Both the position numbers and the translations under genes were made by a program. Of a stretch of DNA of 64,000 bases, positions 29,415-40,454 are shown one piece after another (position 1 is the first letter of the stretch; every line of letters begins with the position of its first letter). Source of the stretch: Cladocopium goreaui (lineage: Eukaryota > Sar > Dinophyceae > Suessiales > Symbiodiniaceae); assembly GCA_947184155.2 (NCBI GenBank), contig CAMXCT020006268.1, positions 111,001 through 175,000 on the forward strand. The letters run 5' to 3'. The notes under the pieces are model-generated. The model saw nothing but the letters and a program-made list of their open reading frames with translations. It did not search any database and was not told where the DNA came from.

Positions 29415-31934
29415 GTGACTTGCAAGGAGGTGAAATCGGCTGTTCCATACTCCGACCACAGGATGTACAAGAAGCTCAACATCGGCACGGACATTGGGAA
29501 GCTCAAGATTCTCCCGGTCAATGGTGGCAAGTTCTACTCCGAACGCTTTGTTGGACCCGGAGTGGAGTATCCACTACCGACCGAGTCCAGAGCCAACCGT
29601 GTCTTCATGGAAGATTGGGAGAAGACGTACAGTTACTACTTCAACAAGGCCCTGAGACACCACATCGGACGAAAGGAGGTGTGGGAGAAGGCTTCTGGTA
29701 GAAGGAGAACGACATTTTCCGGGCTCAGATGTGATGAAGCCGGATGGGTGGACATCATGGAATTCCTGCATCACCCATGGATCTTCGATCACGAGCAAGT
29801 CAAGACGGAGGATGACGGACTTGTTGATGTCGACTACCGAGCGGAGCGCATCAAGACCATGATCAAGACTGTTTGGTCAGAGTTCCAAGAGAAGAACAAA
29901 ATCCGCATCCAATTCCTATGCATCGTTCTCGATTCTACATTCGTCAAACCCGATGATTACCTCAAGAATGTCATGGGAGTCGGTGATGACATCCATGATC
30001 TCATTGCGCAACGTGGTGAAGTCTTCCTAGCACCCGTTGCTGTGCGTTCACCTGGAGGATTTTCTGCCCGTGGATCAGATTTTCGCCTTGATTATTGCAA
30101 GATTTGTCACCCGATCACAACGAGGATCGCAGACGATATCTGGTTCTGCTATCATGTTACCGAGTTCAAGAATGTGATCGGCATCATCAAAGAAGGTCTA
30201 CGACCTGGAGGACACCGAGAAGGACGAACACAAGTTTTCCTCAACCCCTTTGTGCCATGGGACAAGCGATATAGGGAGATCCTAGGAGGACAATTGACAC
30301 ACCTAGGGCAACCACGCATGGTCCTCGCATTCAGCGTTCATCGACTCATGAGTCTTGGAGTCATGATCAACGCATCTGGCCAAATGGTGGTAAACGGAAA
30401 CATTCCCTTCTCCGAGGTGACCGCAGCGTGGTATCAGAACAACAACTATGATTGGGAACGACTAGTGGTTGATTCTGGAAAGTTTCAATTGGTAAGATCA
30501 TGTCAAGAACCAAAGGAGATTGCAACGGCAAACACGGCGCTTCGTGTCTCCAAGGCCTTGCTGGACGACATTGACAGCGAGGACAACATTCCGTTCTACG
30601 ACAAGTTCGTCGAGGATGTTGCAAAACTTGAATCACTCAATGGAGCCCTCAGCCCTAATAGTGAGCTGAGGAACGACATCGTGACGTTCATTTCCGAGAA
30701 CTACACTCCGGGAGAAGCTGGACACTTGATATGCCCAGCATGCCTTACTGAGACTCCAAACATTCTATCCATCTGCATCAGGTGCCATGGAACGCTTGTC
30801 AGCTGGGGGGAGAAAGAAGCAGAGAAAGATGAGAGCACTGCCCCTGGAATGCCAGAAAGAGAAAGGCATGAAAGCGGAGATGGTCAAGATGCTGATGACG
30901 ATGACGTCGAGATGGAGAATGAGGACCAGGAGGAGATTGACAGACTGGTCAGGGAATCAAAGAAGAATACCGAGGAGGCTCCGGATGATGACATTGACAT
31001 GACTGACGCCAGATCAAGCCACGAGAACGTCAGACCTGAAGAAGAACGCCGACGCAATGTGCCTGATCAGAAAGTTGTATTCGGTGACAACACCAAAGAG
31101 CAACAAGAAGAAGAAGATGAAAAGGTTGCCAAAGAACAAGACCAAGATGAAGAGCGCCGGGAAGCAAGGATGCGGTTGCCTGTGTGGACAACAAGGATCA
31201 TGCAAGCTTCACTTATTCAATGTATCGATATTGCCCAGAATGAGGACGCCATCGACAGCACAGCTCGCGCGATGGACTGCATGATTCTGAGCTACCTCAA
31301 GGATCGATATCATCTATGGACTTCAGTGGCGCCAGCCCAGCAGTATCATGACCACGTGATGAGACTCAAGCTTATTCCTGAATTTGACGGATACATTCCA
31401 TACGTGGGCGAAACTGCAGATGGCGAATTGAAGGAACCAACAGAAGCACAGCTGATCGCTTCATTCCATGCGAATGCCAAGAATGGAAAGATCGGCGGAC
31501 GTGATTTAGAAACCTATTTGAAGGGTGTGAATGGTATTCGAGTACTTTGCAAAATTATGAGGTACTTGGTCCAGATCGGCATCACCCCTCAGCTCATCTT
31601 CTCCAAGGTTGCCGACAACACGGACGAGGACGACGAGCGGCAATCGGAAGCACGACGGGAATCATCTGACTTTGTCAGGAAGATTATCTCCGGTGCCTTT
31701 GCCGTACGTTCCTATGACTATTTTCGAGTCACACCACCTCGACGGGACGATCATGTTCATATTGATCCTGTAGAACTAGCATGTGCAGTGACGGAAAGAT
31801 GCAGAACATTTACCATCCTCGTGACGCTCAACAAGATCGGCCTGGAGCTACCTCAGCAACTACGCAAAGTTTGGCAAGGAAAGAGCTGTACAACAGAGCG
31901 CAGCACAGATGGCTACATGTCTCAGATCGCTTGA
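29415..31934 (+). CDS. ORF-C: Tpt1/KptA-like RNA 2'-phosphotransferase fused to zinc ribbon and acidic region
   Basis: Coordinates start at a GTG; the frame is open from 29304, overlapping ORF-B one frame back, and there is no good ATG. Residues 78-125 match the Tpt1 N-terminal lobe (KALRHHIGR with Arg81 and His82; GLRCDEAGWVDIMEFLHH). Later come VAVRSPGGFS, in place of the usual R-A-x-Q-G-H-S; CYHVTEFKNVIGIIKEGLRP (His247), in place of HGT...I..GL; GRTQVFLN; and VMINASGQMVVNGNIP, in place of S-x-N-G-V. Tpt1 enzymes remove a 2'-phosphate from RNA splice junctions using NAD. The first Arg-His pair and one Arg are kept; other catalytic positions have changed, so activity is uncertain. A zinc ribbon (Cys440, 443, 454, 457) and an acidic region (about 475-585) follow. 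Near 31870 the natural reading moves to another frame that ends at 32058 with a basic tail KKRRKR. Confidence 0.6.
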   Translation: MTCKEVKSAVPYSDHRMYKKLNIGTDIGKLKILPVNGGKFYSERFVGPGVEYPLPTESRANRVFMEDWEKTYSYYFNKALRHHIGRKEVWEKASGRRRTTFSGLRCDEAGWVDIMEFLHHPWIFDHEQVKTEDDGLVDVDYRAERIKTMIKTVWSEFQEKNKIRIQFLCIVLDSTFVKPDDYLKNVMGVGDDIHDLIAQRGEVFLAPVAVRSPGGFSARGSDFRLDYCKICHPITTRIADDIWFCYHVTEFKNVIGIIKEGLRPGGHREGRTQVFLNPFVPWDKRYREILGGQLTHLGQPRMVLAFSVHRLMSLGVMINASGQMVVNGNIPFSEVTAAWYQNNNYDWERLVVDSGKFQLVRSCQEPKEIATANTALRVSKALLDDIDSEDNIPFYDKFVEDVAKLESLNGALSPNSELRNDIVTFISENYTPGEAGHLICPACLTETPNILSICIRCHGTLVSWGEKEAEKDESTAPGMPERERHESGDGQDADDDDVEMENEDQEEIDRLVRESKKNTEEAPDDDIDMTDARSSHENVRPEEERRRNVPDQKVVFGDNTKEQQEEEDEKVAKEQDQDEERREARMRLPVWTTRIMQASLIQCIDIAQNEDAIDSTARAMDCMILSYLKDRYHLWTSVAPAQQYHDHVMRLKLIPEFDGYIPYVGETADGELKEPTEAQLIASFHANAKNGKIGGRDLETYLKGVNGIRVLCKIMRYLVQIGITPQLIFSKVADNTDEDDERQSEARRESSDFVRKIISGAFAVRSYDYFRVTPPRRDDHVHIDPVELACAVTERCRTFTILVTLNKIGLELPQQLRKVWQGKSCTTERSTDGYMSQIA

Positions 31935-32058
31935 TCCTGCAGAACGTGAAATTGCCAGGCAATACGTTCGAGCACTTGGTGATGAACAACCCGCAGAAGA
32001 GGAGGCTTCGGCGAGCACCAAGGGGACCGACACTGGCAAGAAACGGCGCAAAAGGTGA

Positions 32059-32806
32059 ATGCCTCTAGATCTACATCAATGAAGAGATCTTATGAGAGGA
32101 TTCTGAGTGCCGGGCTAATTCATATGAATCCTATGCATTTAGGATACGAAGATTTCCTAATGCAAAAGGATGATTTTTTCAAAGGCATAAGAACTGCGAA
32201 CTAATTCAAAAGGGTAAGCGGAACGCCGAGGGTAAATCTACCACGGCTAGTACGCGAACCCAAAACGGAGCAATTGCATGTAGATGCAAGGTGGAGAGTA
32301 ATTGGCGGGAGAGCGAGTTTATATCCCAATTTTTTGAATCTGACACGCGCGATCCTGTGCTCGGCGCCCCGGTCGTAGGTAAGGCTACCGCGACCAGGGG
32401 ACGCCGGGCATGGGGGGTGTGATTGGTATATAGGCTACGGTGAGCATATCATTTGCACTGAACATTCCTGTGCAGACCTTTTCAAGCTACGCTCGCCCCG
32501 CCGGTTTGGCTCAAGACGCCACGCCCCACGGAAAAGGAGTGTCCGCATGCTGCAGCCATAAACCATTGAGAACCGCAAGTACCACAATCACATTAAGAAC
32601 CTCTTGTACACGGAGTCTGAAGAGGGCAAAGGTGATTCACAATATTTATATGTATGTATGATAAATAATTATCCGTATATGCATGTGTATTCATGCACCT
32701 ACATATATAATACAACTGCATATTCATATGCTATTCGTGTTTTATAAATTATATAGTTGCTACATGTTGCTACAGTAGCATGTGTTTATATGTGTGCGAG
32801 AGTTAC
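32059..32806 (+). other. 3' flank of the mobile block with hairpin and leader-like site
   Basis: No ORF. 32362-32406 can fold as an imperfect GC-rich hairpin (CGGCGCCCCGGTCGTAG paired with CTACCGCGACCAGGGGACG). TTTGGCTCAAG at 32505-32515, preceded by GCC, matches the last 11 bases of the dinoflagellate spliced leader. From about 32640 the composition becomes AT-rich and intron-like. Confidence 0.45.
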
Positions 32807-35800
32807 CACAACTCCAGTGGCTCAACTTGCACCGGGCCTGCATGGCTAATGGGCTTGCCCACTAAGACCACATCATCGCTCCGGAGGGCAAAGGTCTCTG
32901 CCGCGGTCTGGATGGCAGCCCAACAGCCTGTTGAGAGCATCGTTCCAATTCATTTTTAGCATACAACCGGTGTCAAACCCAGACCGTCCCAAGCCCAACT
33001 GCCATCCGCGCCTCCATGGGAATGCAGCACCCCCTTGGGACGTCCCGTGGACCCCGACGTGAAGAGAATCAGCGCTGGCTGCTCCGCTGGCGCCGGCCGC
33101 AGCGCCGGCAGCGCCGGATCTGCGCGGCTGCGGAAGGCGTCCCAGGCAGGGCCCGGGGTGGCGACCACCTCCGGTGCCAGCTGGGAGGCACCGGGGAGCT
33201 GCTGTAGCTTGCCTTAAGGAGACGATGGGAAAAATGATAAACTGTGGGGGATGAAGGTTCAATGGAAGTTGGAGCTTTAGTGGAAAGATTGGACAATTGG
33301 AAACACAGATTAAAACAACCCACTATAAAGGGACAAGAGCTCCATGTTTTAGCTGTGCAAGATGGTCGTGGGTTTTCTGTAGATATTTATGACTATTCAT
33401 GGCTTGAACATTTCTGACCGATTCACTGTCACTAAATCCTGTGTGACTTCAAAAAAGCGCGACTTTCCAGACGCAGGCTATAGGCTGTAGATCTCTCTCT
33501 CGCTCTCTCTCTCTCTCTCCATCGCCATCCCGACGGCTGTAGATCTGTAGATCTATATGCATATATATATATATATATATCTATCTATCTATCCATCCAT
33601 CCATCCATCCATCCATCTATCTATCTATTTATCTACTCGTCCTGAAGTAGGTAAGAATCCCATATGTGTGAATTGTTTTTGAAAATCCCATATTCTACTC
33701 CAGGATCACTATATATATATATATTAATACATACTATTACAGTATATGACAGTTCCCATCAGTTCCCCATGTCTCATATTTCGAGTCACTGCTGTGCAGG
33801 AACAGCATCTTCGCCTGGACCTTACCGACCATGTAGGCCACCTCTGGTGCGCTGTAGCGCAAGTTGATGGGGACAGAGATGGCTGCCACCTGGAGCTGCT
33901 CACCGGGTCACCGGTAAGATGTCATGGTAGAAATCTTCACCTTTGGATGGTTGAAAGATGTTGAAAGCCTATAACGGGATAGACCTATCAACTGGTGTGG
34001 GATTTCTTCCATCCACAATCTGATTCTGGAGACCTCACCGTTTGCATCTCTCAAATCATAATTCAATGAATTCTGATCCACCAATCACTGAATATTGAGA
34101 GAGTCTGACCTTATTCATTGCGTTTTACCTTAGTTGAAGGAGTTGAACGACTTGAACCCGCCCTTTTTCGGTCCAATTCAAGCCCATTTGTAATGTATTT
34201 TGTACAATCAGACAATTCAGTTTCATTGTTTTAAGTCCGCCTGTTCCGAGATTTTTCCTCACTTCCAACAACTCAAGCTAAAACTCCCCATGTTTCCCCA
34301 TTTTCCCTCAGGGTTTTCACCTTTTTCCCACTGTTTTCCGGGAAAACCTACCTGGTAACATGCGCAGCTCAGCTGCAGCGCTTCGAGGCCGTTGGGCAGC
34401 AGCCAGACCACGCGCTCGCCGCGCTGCACGGCCGAGCGCAGCAGGGCGGAGGCCACGGAGGAGATCGAGGCGCGGAGCTCGGAGAAGGTGCAGCTGAAAC
34501 CATCTGCAGATCATGGGATGAACTACTCATTAATGGGAATGGGAATAGATTTACAATTATTAATAATGAATAGTTAATCCCATTCCATCAAGTCACTCAG
34601 GTTATTAAATCTATTCCCATAGGTTACATTTATAATGGTTTTATTTGCACCAAATAACCGTTGGTGCTAAACCCCCCAAGCATCAATTGGTTGGAAGCCA
34701 TACGGGTGAAATTCTCGGGATTTCATGGTGATTTGAATAGGGTTTATCTGCCATGAATATGGTTTAAATGATGTTTAATGGAGATATTTAATATGGTATA
34801 AACCATGGATTAATATGGTTTAATAGTTGATTATCCCATGGATTTTAATGATGTTTAATAGGATTTTACCAGCCAAAAAATCATCATGGAACTAATGAGG
34901 AAATATGTTGATATATGTTGATTGAATGAAAATTAATGCTGAAACCATCAAACCATCTGCAGACCATGGGAATAGAACGATTGGGAAATAGAAGGGATTA
35001 TTTCACATTGATTTTAACCGTTATTAACCACTGATTTTTCATCAACTATTGGTATTATATAACCAGAGATTGGGGATTTGATGGGGATTGAATGGAGGTT
35101 TTACCAGCCAAAAATCGAACTTATCATTGGAATCATGGATTATTGTTGGGAAATAGAAGTCATCATGGATTCATAACCACCAATAACCTGCAGTGGTGAT
35201 GGTATGATGGTTTAAGGAGGGATTGTCATGGTGATTTTCCCAGCCAAAAATGGCTGGCTTCACATTGATATTAACCATTGATTCTTGTCAAATAGAATCA
35301 ACTGTTATTGTTGGTTGTTAAGTTATTCATGGAACAAACAACAACAATCAACAATAACCAACAATAATCAACAATTTCCCAATCATCAGTTATATTGTTG
35401 GTTATTAATATGGTCCTTTTTTGGGAAATAGAACTTCTAAATTTGATTTTACCAACCAAAACTGATGATTCCATGTGACCTGGCCAGTGCTGATGGTGTG
35501 ATGCTTGAAATTTTGGGATGGCCATGGGGTGGTTATGGTGGCTTTACCAGCCAAAAATGGTGATATTAAAAACGACAATTTAATGATGATGTAATTGCGT
35601 GTTTGCCATCAATCAATGGTGGTTTTTCATGATCTTACTGGGATAGAATTATAGAATGGTGATGGCGATTTAATGATAATCTAACGATTGTGTAGTAGCG
35701 ATTTTAATGAACGTGTAATGTTAACCAACAAAACTAGAGATTTTACCAACAACAATGAGGGCTTAACCGTCTTAACCCATGAAAATGAGGATGCTTCATC

Positions 35801-37372
35801 GGGATTCGGTGAGATGATTTAAGGATTAATTAGCGACAAAAAAAGATGATTCAATATGAGTGGGGATCAGAGGCTAAACGGTAGTTCCATGGTGATAGAA
35901 CACCTGGTATAGTGGTGATTTAGCGATGCGATGATGTAATGCTGATATCATGGGGAATCTATATGAATTTATGGAATTTGATATGAGATTAAGCCACCGG
36001 TTGGTGATGGTGACTTACTTTGAAAAACATCGGAGAGAAAAAAAAAAAACTGCATTTACTTGGGATTTAATGGGGCATAGACATAGTTTTTTTAAAAAAA
36101 TTAGTGATAACTAAGCAACGATAACCAGTGGGTTGGTGTTGGTGAATCTATGGGGGTTGGAGGTCTCCAACATCTGCCGATGGCGTTGACGTATGTTTCA
36201 TGGTGATTTACCCTCTGGTGATTTAACAGGGTGCTATGCACCATTTTTTTCATATTTTTTACTTGGTAAATCATCTATAAATTGGACATGTTCAATAGCT
36301 ATGTTAAACTACAAGATATTACAAGAGGGTAATGGGAACCCAATGGTGGTTTAATGCAGCCTCGATGGGCGGAATGGGGAAGTGGTAAAACACATATTCA
36401 CTCGTGGATTTGCACCCAACAAATTGGATCCAAGGTAAATGTTCAAACCCAAGATGCAAAAATTCATGGACATGTCATTGGGGGTTAATCAATCATGTTT
36501 GTTTCAAACATGTGAGCCATCACTGGGCCCTTTCCCATTTCCTATTGTGGCTCATAACAATCCCAACTGCACCTGGTGATGTAGACCAGGACTCATCACA
36601 AACAAAGGTCTTTTCAATAACTCGGGCAAATCAAATGGTGATTCAATGGGTCTACGTCTTTCTCTCTCCCTCCATCCCCTTTTCAAGGAGTTCACCAAAG
36701 CATAGCAGAGCTAAAGGCAAATAAGGTTTACGTCTTTGGGTGAGGATTCAATGCCAAATCATATTTGATCCCTATGATAAAATATGATTACTTTTCCATA
36801 TAATCCATTAACAAGTCCTTTCGTGATATTAACACATCATCTCATCATATGATCCCTCTAATCTTGGTGATTTTTCATGTGTTTCACCCAATGATGAGGA
36901 TGGGTGGACGCCCGGTGATGCAGTTGGGTGGAAAATGCAGTCCAATAGCTGCAACATGATGTTCTAGCTATAGCTCAATTATCCGCAACAAACAATAGCA
37001 CCAAACATGGAGGTGCTGCTAGCAATACATTGGCTTTAAGCACCCAACATGAGGGTATAGCAATCAAAATTGCATCGATCTACTGAGTCCACATATAGCC
37101 ACATATGACGGGAACTTAATCGACAACAGGAATTCCACCTCAATGGAAAACCCGCCATTTCGTTCGATGATTTTCCCATGAAACCTTGAATTTATAAATA
37201 GGGGATTTCCATAAACCTGTATGTTTAAATTTTCTAGCCATATTTGATTACCATAACATAGATCCGTGGGTTTTGACTGATCCCCCTGGATGATTGAACT
37301 GAAGTAGACGCCCAGTGATTCACCTGGAGATCTGATCGCGACCTTCTCCGGAAATTCCCGGGCAGGTTTGTC
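32807..37372 (-). CDS. AMP-binding (acyl-CoA synthetase-like) enzyme, five phase-linked exons, 3' part missing
   Basis: Exons by splice phase: 37372-37324, 34503-34352, 33889-33826 (or to 33790), 33212-33003 and 32927-32807. Sites are CAG|GAC..CAG|GTGAAT, CTGCAG|ATGG..CAG|GTAGGT, CAG|GTGG..GTAAGG, AAG|GCAAGC..ATG|GCAGTT (a GC donor; a GT at 32985 is an alternative in the same phase), and CAG|GCTG..GTG|GTAACT. Spliced, it reads [67 protein letters not shown], the core P-loop motif [25 protein letters not shown] segment, then [14 protein letters not shown]. This is the N-terminal half of the ANL superfamily, which activates acids as adenylates; the substrate cannot be told. No downstream exon (YGxTE motif, C-terminal lid) is found: the mobile block starts within about 200-750 bp. 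The first exon is uncertain (see 38032-38162). Confidence 0.8.
33490..33640. repeat. Microsatellite cluster in an intron
   Basis: (TC)n at 33497-33525, (TA)n near 33560-33580, then (ATCT)n and (ATCC)n to about 33637. Other (TA)n tracts lie at about 33710, 38255-38290, 38645, 45945-45990, 54285-54350, 61270-61315 and 63060-63085. Confidence 0.9.
34504..37323. other. Long AT-rich intron of the AMP-binding gene
   Basis: 2.8 kb without a gene. It is rich in loose repeats of GGTGATTTAATGG, ACCAGCCAAAAATGG and AACAATAACCAACAATAATC. It contains one inverted-repeat element (36207-36332). Confidence 0.6.
36207..36332. repeat. MITE-like inverted-repeat element, copy 1
   Basis: Begins TTTACCCTCTGGTGATTTAA and ends AGAGGGTAA, with the inner right-arm box TTCAATAGCTATGTTAAAC. 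The arms have decayed; assigned by comparison with the best copy at 50481-50585. Confidence 0.65.
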
Positions 37373-38031
37373 CTGGGTGTGCAGTTAGGGGTATTAACAA
37401 TTACAACTATAACCACATATAACCCACATATAACCCACATATAACCATCATATTACAACTATAACCCATATTATGGAGGTTATTACAACTATTACAACTA
37501 CATAATAACCTCCATAAGCCCTGTAGCTATGGTGGTATAACCCACAAACATTAGTGGAACTGCACCCCCGACCAAATCTACGGCATGGTCAGCATGGATA
37601 CAGTATCGTTCTCTAAATGCCACAAATGTAGATCATCCAGGAACAAACTGCTTGGTGATGCTTTGCCCTATGCCAACAGTATATAGTTAGCTTGATGGCT
37701 GCGAAACCTTACAAAAACCGTAGCCAACATTGATCGTCGCAAACGTTTATTGATTTATGGGTTGATACCACCAAGCAAATGCAACAAAAAAATAACTTTA
37801 CCCTAAAGTTTTCAGCAATACCCGTTGACATTCTCAAAAGTCCACTTCCTCTGGGTTGTGGGCGGAGGCCCGAGTGCACAGGCATACTTACATAATATAT
37901 ATGTATGGTATGTCAAGAATTGGAAACTCCCAAACCATTGAGCTCAAAACTACCGATCCACACAAATGTGCAACTCATATCTACATATGTAAGGCGTTAC
38001 GGAGATAATATTAATTATAGTAATCAGATAC

Positions 38032-38162
38032 CTGTACCGCCGAGTTTCCAAGAGCTGCTGTAGGCCGCTTGGAGTCATGTCACTTCCCTCAGGTGCCATG
38101 GGATCGCCGCTAAGCCGCACGCTAAGCTGCCGGGCTGCTGACCAAGCTGCGGTGCAAGGCAT
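38032..38162 (-). CDS. Candidate first exon, possibly of the AMP-binding gene
   Basis: Opens with ATG at 38162 and reads through PMAPEGSDMTPSGLQQLLET to a donor CAG|GTATCT at 38032. LQQLLETRR would suit the segment before [13 protein letters not shown] in this family. However, the exon leaves phase 2 while the next recognised exon needs phase 0, so an intermediate exon or another donor is required. Confidence 0.4.
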
Positions 38163-40454
38163 GTAATCGTTGGCTATATTTACACACAGAAATGGATGTA
38201 TACATAAAATGTATGTACGTACGTACGTATGTATGTGTGTAATATGTTTGTATGTATATATATATACATATGTATAATTATATATATATGGGTTTGTGTG
38301 TGTGAGTGTGCATGCCCATTTGTGAATTATCGTTCAAAAACATGCAGATAGATTGACAAATAGAATTAAATCGGCAGAAAGATATTGCAAATGAAAAATA
38401 TTTAAAAATCAGTCCAGTTTCTTTCCTCACATCGATTTGATTCATCAAAAAACGGAGGATTGTTTGGTAACATCACCATGAGGACTCAGATATTGTAGAC
38501 CCCTCGTGGGTCCATGTCACTATTGGGCCTTCACCATTATACACCCGACACCCAATACAGCATATCTGTGTATATGTACATGTACAAGCTCAATAAGCAC
38601 AGTACTTTAGAAAAACCAACGCTCAGAAGGGAAGTACATATACATATATATATATATACATATATACGTATATGTGCATTTAATTAATTGTTATGATATT
38701 ATATGTTTTCATTAATATACATGTAGATATATATATATATAGTCACATTTACTAAATATCAAAATGGATGGCATACCATTTATGCATCTCTATGGATTTC
38801 GCTGAGATGCCTCCAACTCCTCAGCCAGCTCGCGCTTGGCGGGCCGACGGCCTTGACATGTCCCGGAACGTCTGGATTTCATGGCCGATTTCATGGGATG
38901 ATGAATGGTGGATGAACCATTTTGACATGGTGAATGGTGGATTGTTGAATGGTGGTTCTACCATCCCCCCAACAGACCTATGACCTCTAATCCCCAAGAA
39001 GAAAGCGCTCTTCCAACCACTGATTCGAACGATTTCATAGTAAGTTGCTGACTGCTTGACTCTTTTGGGACGCTGGTTTGCCAATCTTTAAAGCTGGATG
39101 TTCCAAATATATAAAATAAATACCATAAAACTGAATGTCTCAAAAATATTCGAAAACCATGAAGATTTGGATGATTCAAAATCATCGCCAAATCTGATTT
39201 CTTGGGCCATGACAAGGAACTTTCCCCACCATATTTACCATCTACGGGGCTTGGTCGTTTGGGCCATAGAGTTGCCATGCCAATGTGCTGATGTGCACCT
39301 CTACTTGCAGATCACAATGCTGGATTGTTTAGTGGATTGTTTAATGGTGGATTTGGATCGTTACATCGCTAGTTGGTTGGTCATACCACCTACTGGAGGT
39401 ATTGTTCGTCAAGTGGAGGTATTTTAGTTTCATCTTCTGTCTTGTTCATCATGTGGGAGTCCGTTTTCCAATTCTTTCCTGGCGTCTGATACTCAACTCT
39501 GCCAAGGCCCAAACCCACAGTTCACTGGATGATATTCTTATTGAAAGCATGGACTTCCCTGGGTTCACTCAAGGCTTGTCTTAGATTGGCAAATGGCACC
39601 CTGGCTTCACCATGGCCTCCAGTGGTCGCCCGAGCAGTGGACACCGGCGCCTGCGACACAGCGGGGCCAGGAGATTGCCAACCTGTCAAAATCAGGACTG
39701 TTTCAACCCGGGAACAAAGATGGATTGATTCAACATATACAGTATCCAACATCTTCAACCACCACAAAATTGCGGATAACATCAACCAGCAAGAGCTGTG
39801 ATTCCCAACCAGCAAGCATCTGTTTTGTTCGACCGTGGACCGGGAGCCTCACCTATACAGGCCGATGCAACCAATGTGGATGCAGAAAAGGTCGAATTTA
39901 TCGCTATTGTAGCGGGATTTTACCAAAAGCTATCTGATATTTTGGGGGGAAGCCTACGATGTTAATATATTACATTTTAACCAACAATCTTGAGATCTTG
40001 AGGACACAAAAGTTAAGCAAACCAAGACTTGAGTTTGATCATCATCCCTATGCATCCGACAAGTGAACTGGGGATGACAACCAAAACATATTTTGCTGCT
40101 TACTTCACATCATGTTGAGTTGTGCAAGCCCAAAGCAACCATTGAAATCAGTAACTATACTCCACTATACTACACGACACGATACTATATTGTATTGACC
40201 CGAGGATTTTTTTAAAGGTCTGAACATGTTTAAGTAGGATGGCACCATCATCCCATACCACTGGCCTTTCTTCGCGACCACTCCTTCAGCTGTGTCTCAA
40301 ACCTGGGGATGGCCACAATGCCGCGAGAAGACCCAGTGCCTCTAACTGCCTCTAACATCCTGTAACCCAAATGATTCCTTCCCGGGTGGTTTGCCAGTTT
40401 ATAGGCCAAACCCTTTAAATTACTTTCTTCAAGTGATCCCCACCAACTGATATT

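Larger units (their letters stand above)
14148..32058 (+). mobile_element. About 18-kb copia-type retroelement block with accessory ORFs
   Basis: All recognisable ORFs lie on plus and run nearly end to end. Order: coiled-coil leader, CCCH Gag, protease, integrase, reverse transcriptase, RNase H (integrase before RT is diagnostic of Ty1/copia), C-terminal extension with methyltransferase-like motif, ORF-A, ORF-B with zinc knuckle, ORF-C with Tpt1-like domain. Base composition and gene style change at both ends: repeats and an unrelated gene to the left, AT-rich introns of a minus-strand gene to the right. The copia part is disabled by frame changes near 15.2-15.4, 16.13 and 16.40 kb and by a TAA at 21974. 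The outer boundaries are estimates, as I could not find LTRs by eye. A 38-bp direct repeat at 25171-25294 could mark a join of two elements. Confidence 0.7.

Noticed and set aside
13656..32806. Long terminal repeats of the copia element
   Set aside because: Only short patches of similarity were found between the two flanks; no TG...CA repeat, primer-binding site or target duplication could be shown by eye.
32873..33262. Minus ORF of 129 codons over the AMP-binding exons
   Set aside because: It is in the wrong frame; the adenylation P-loop motif is in the neighbouring frame and splicing phases support that one.
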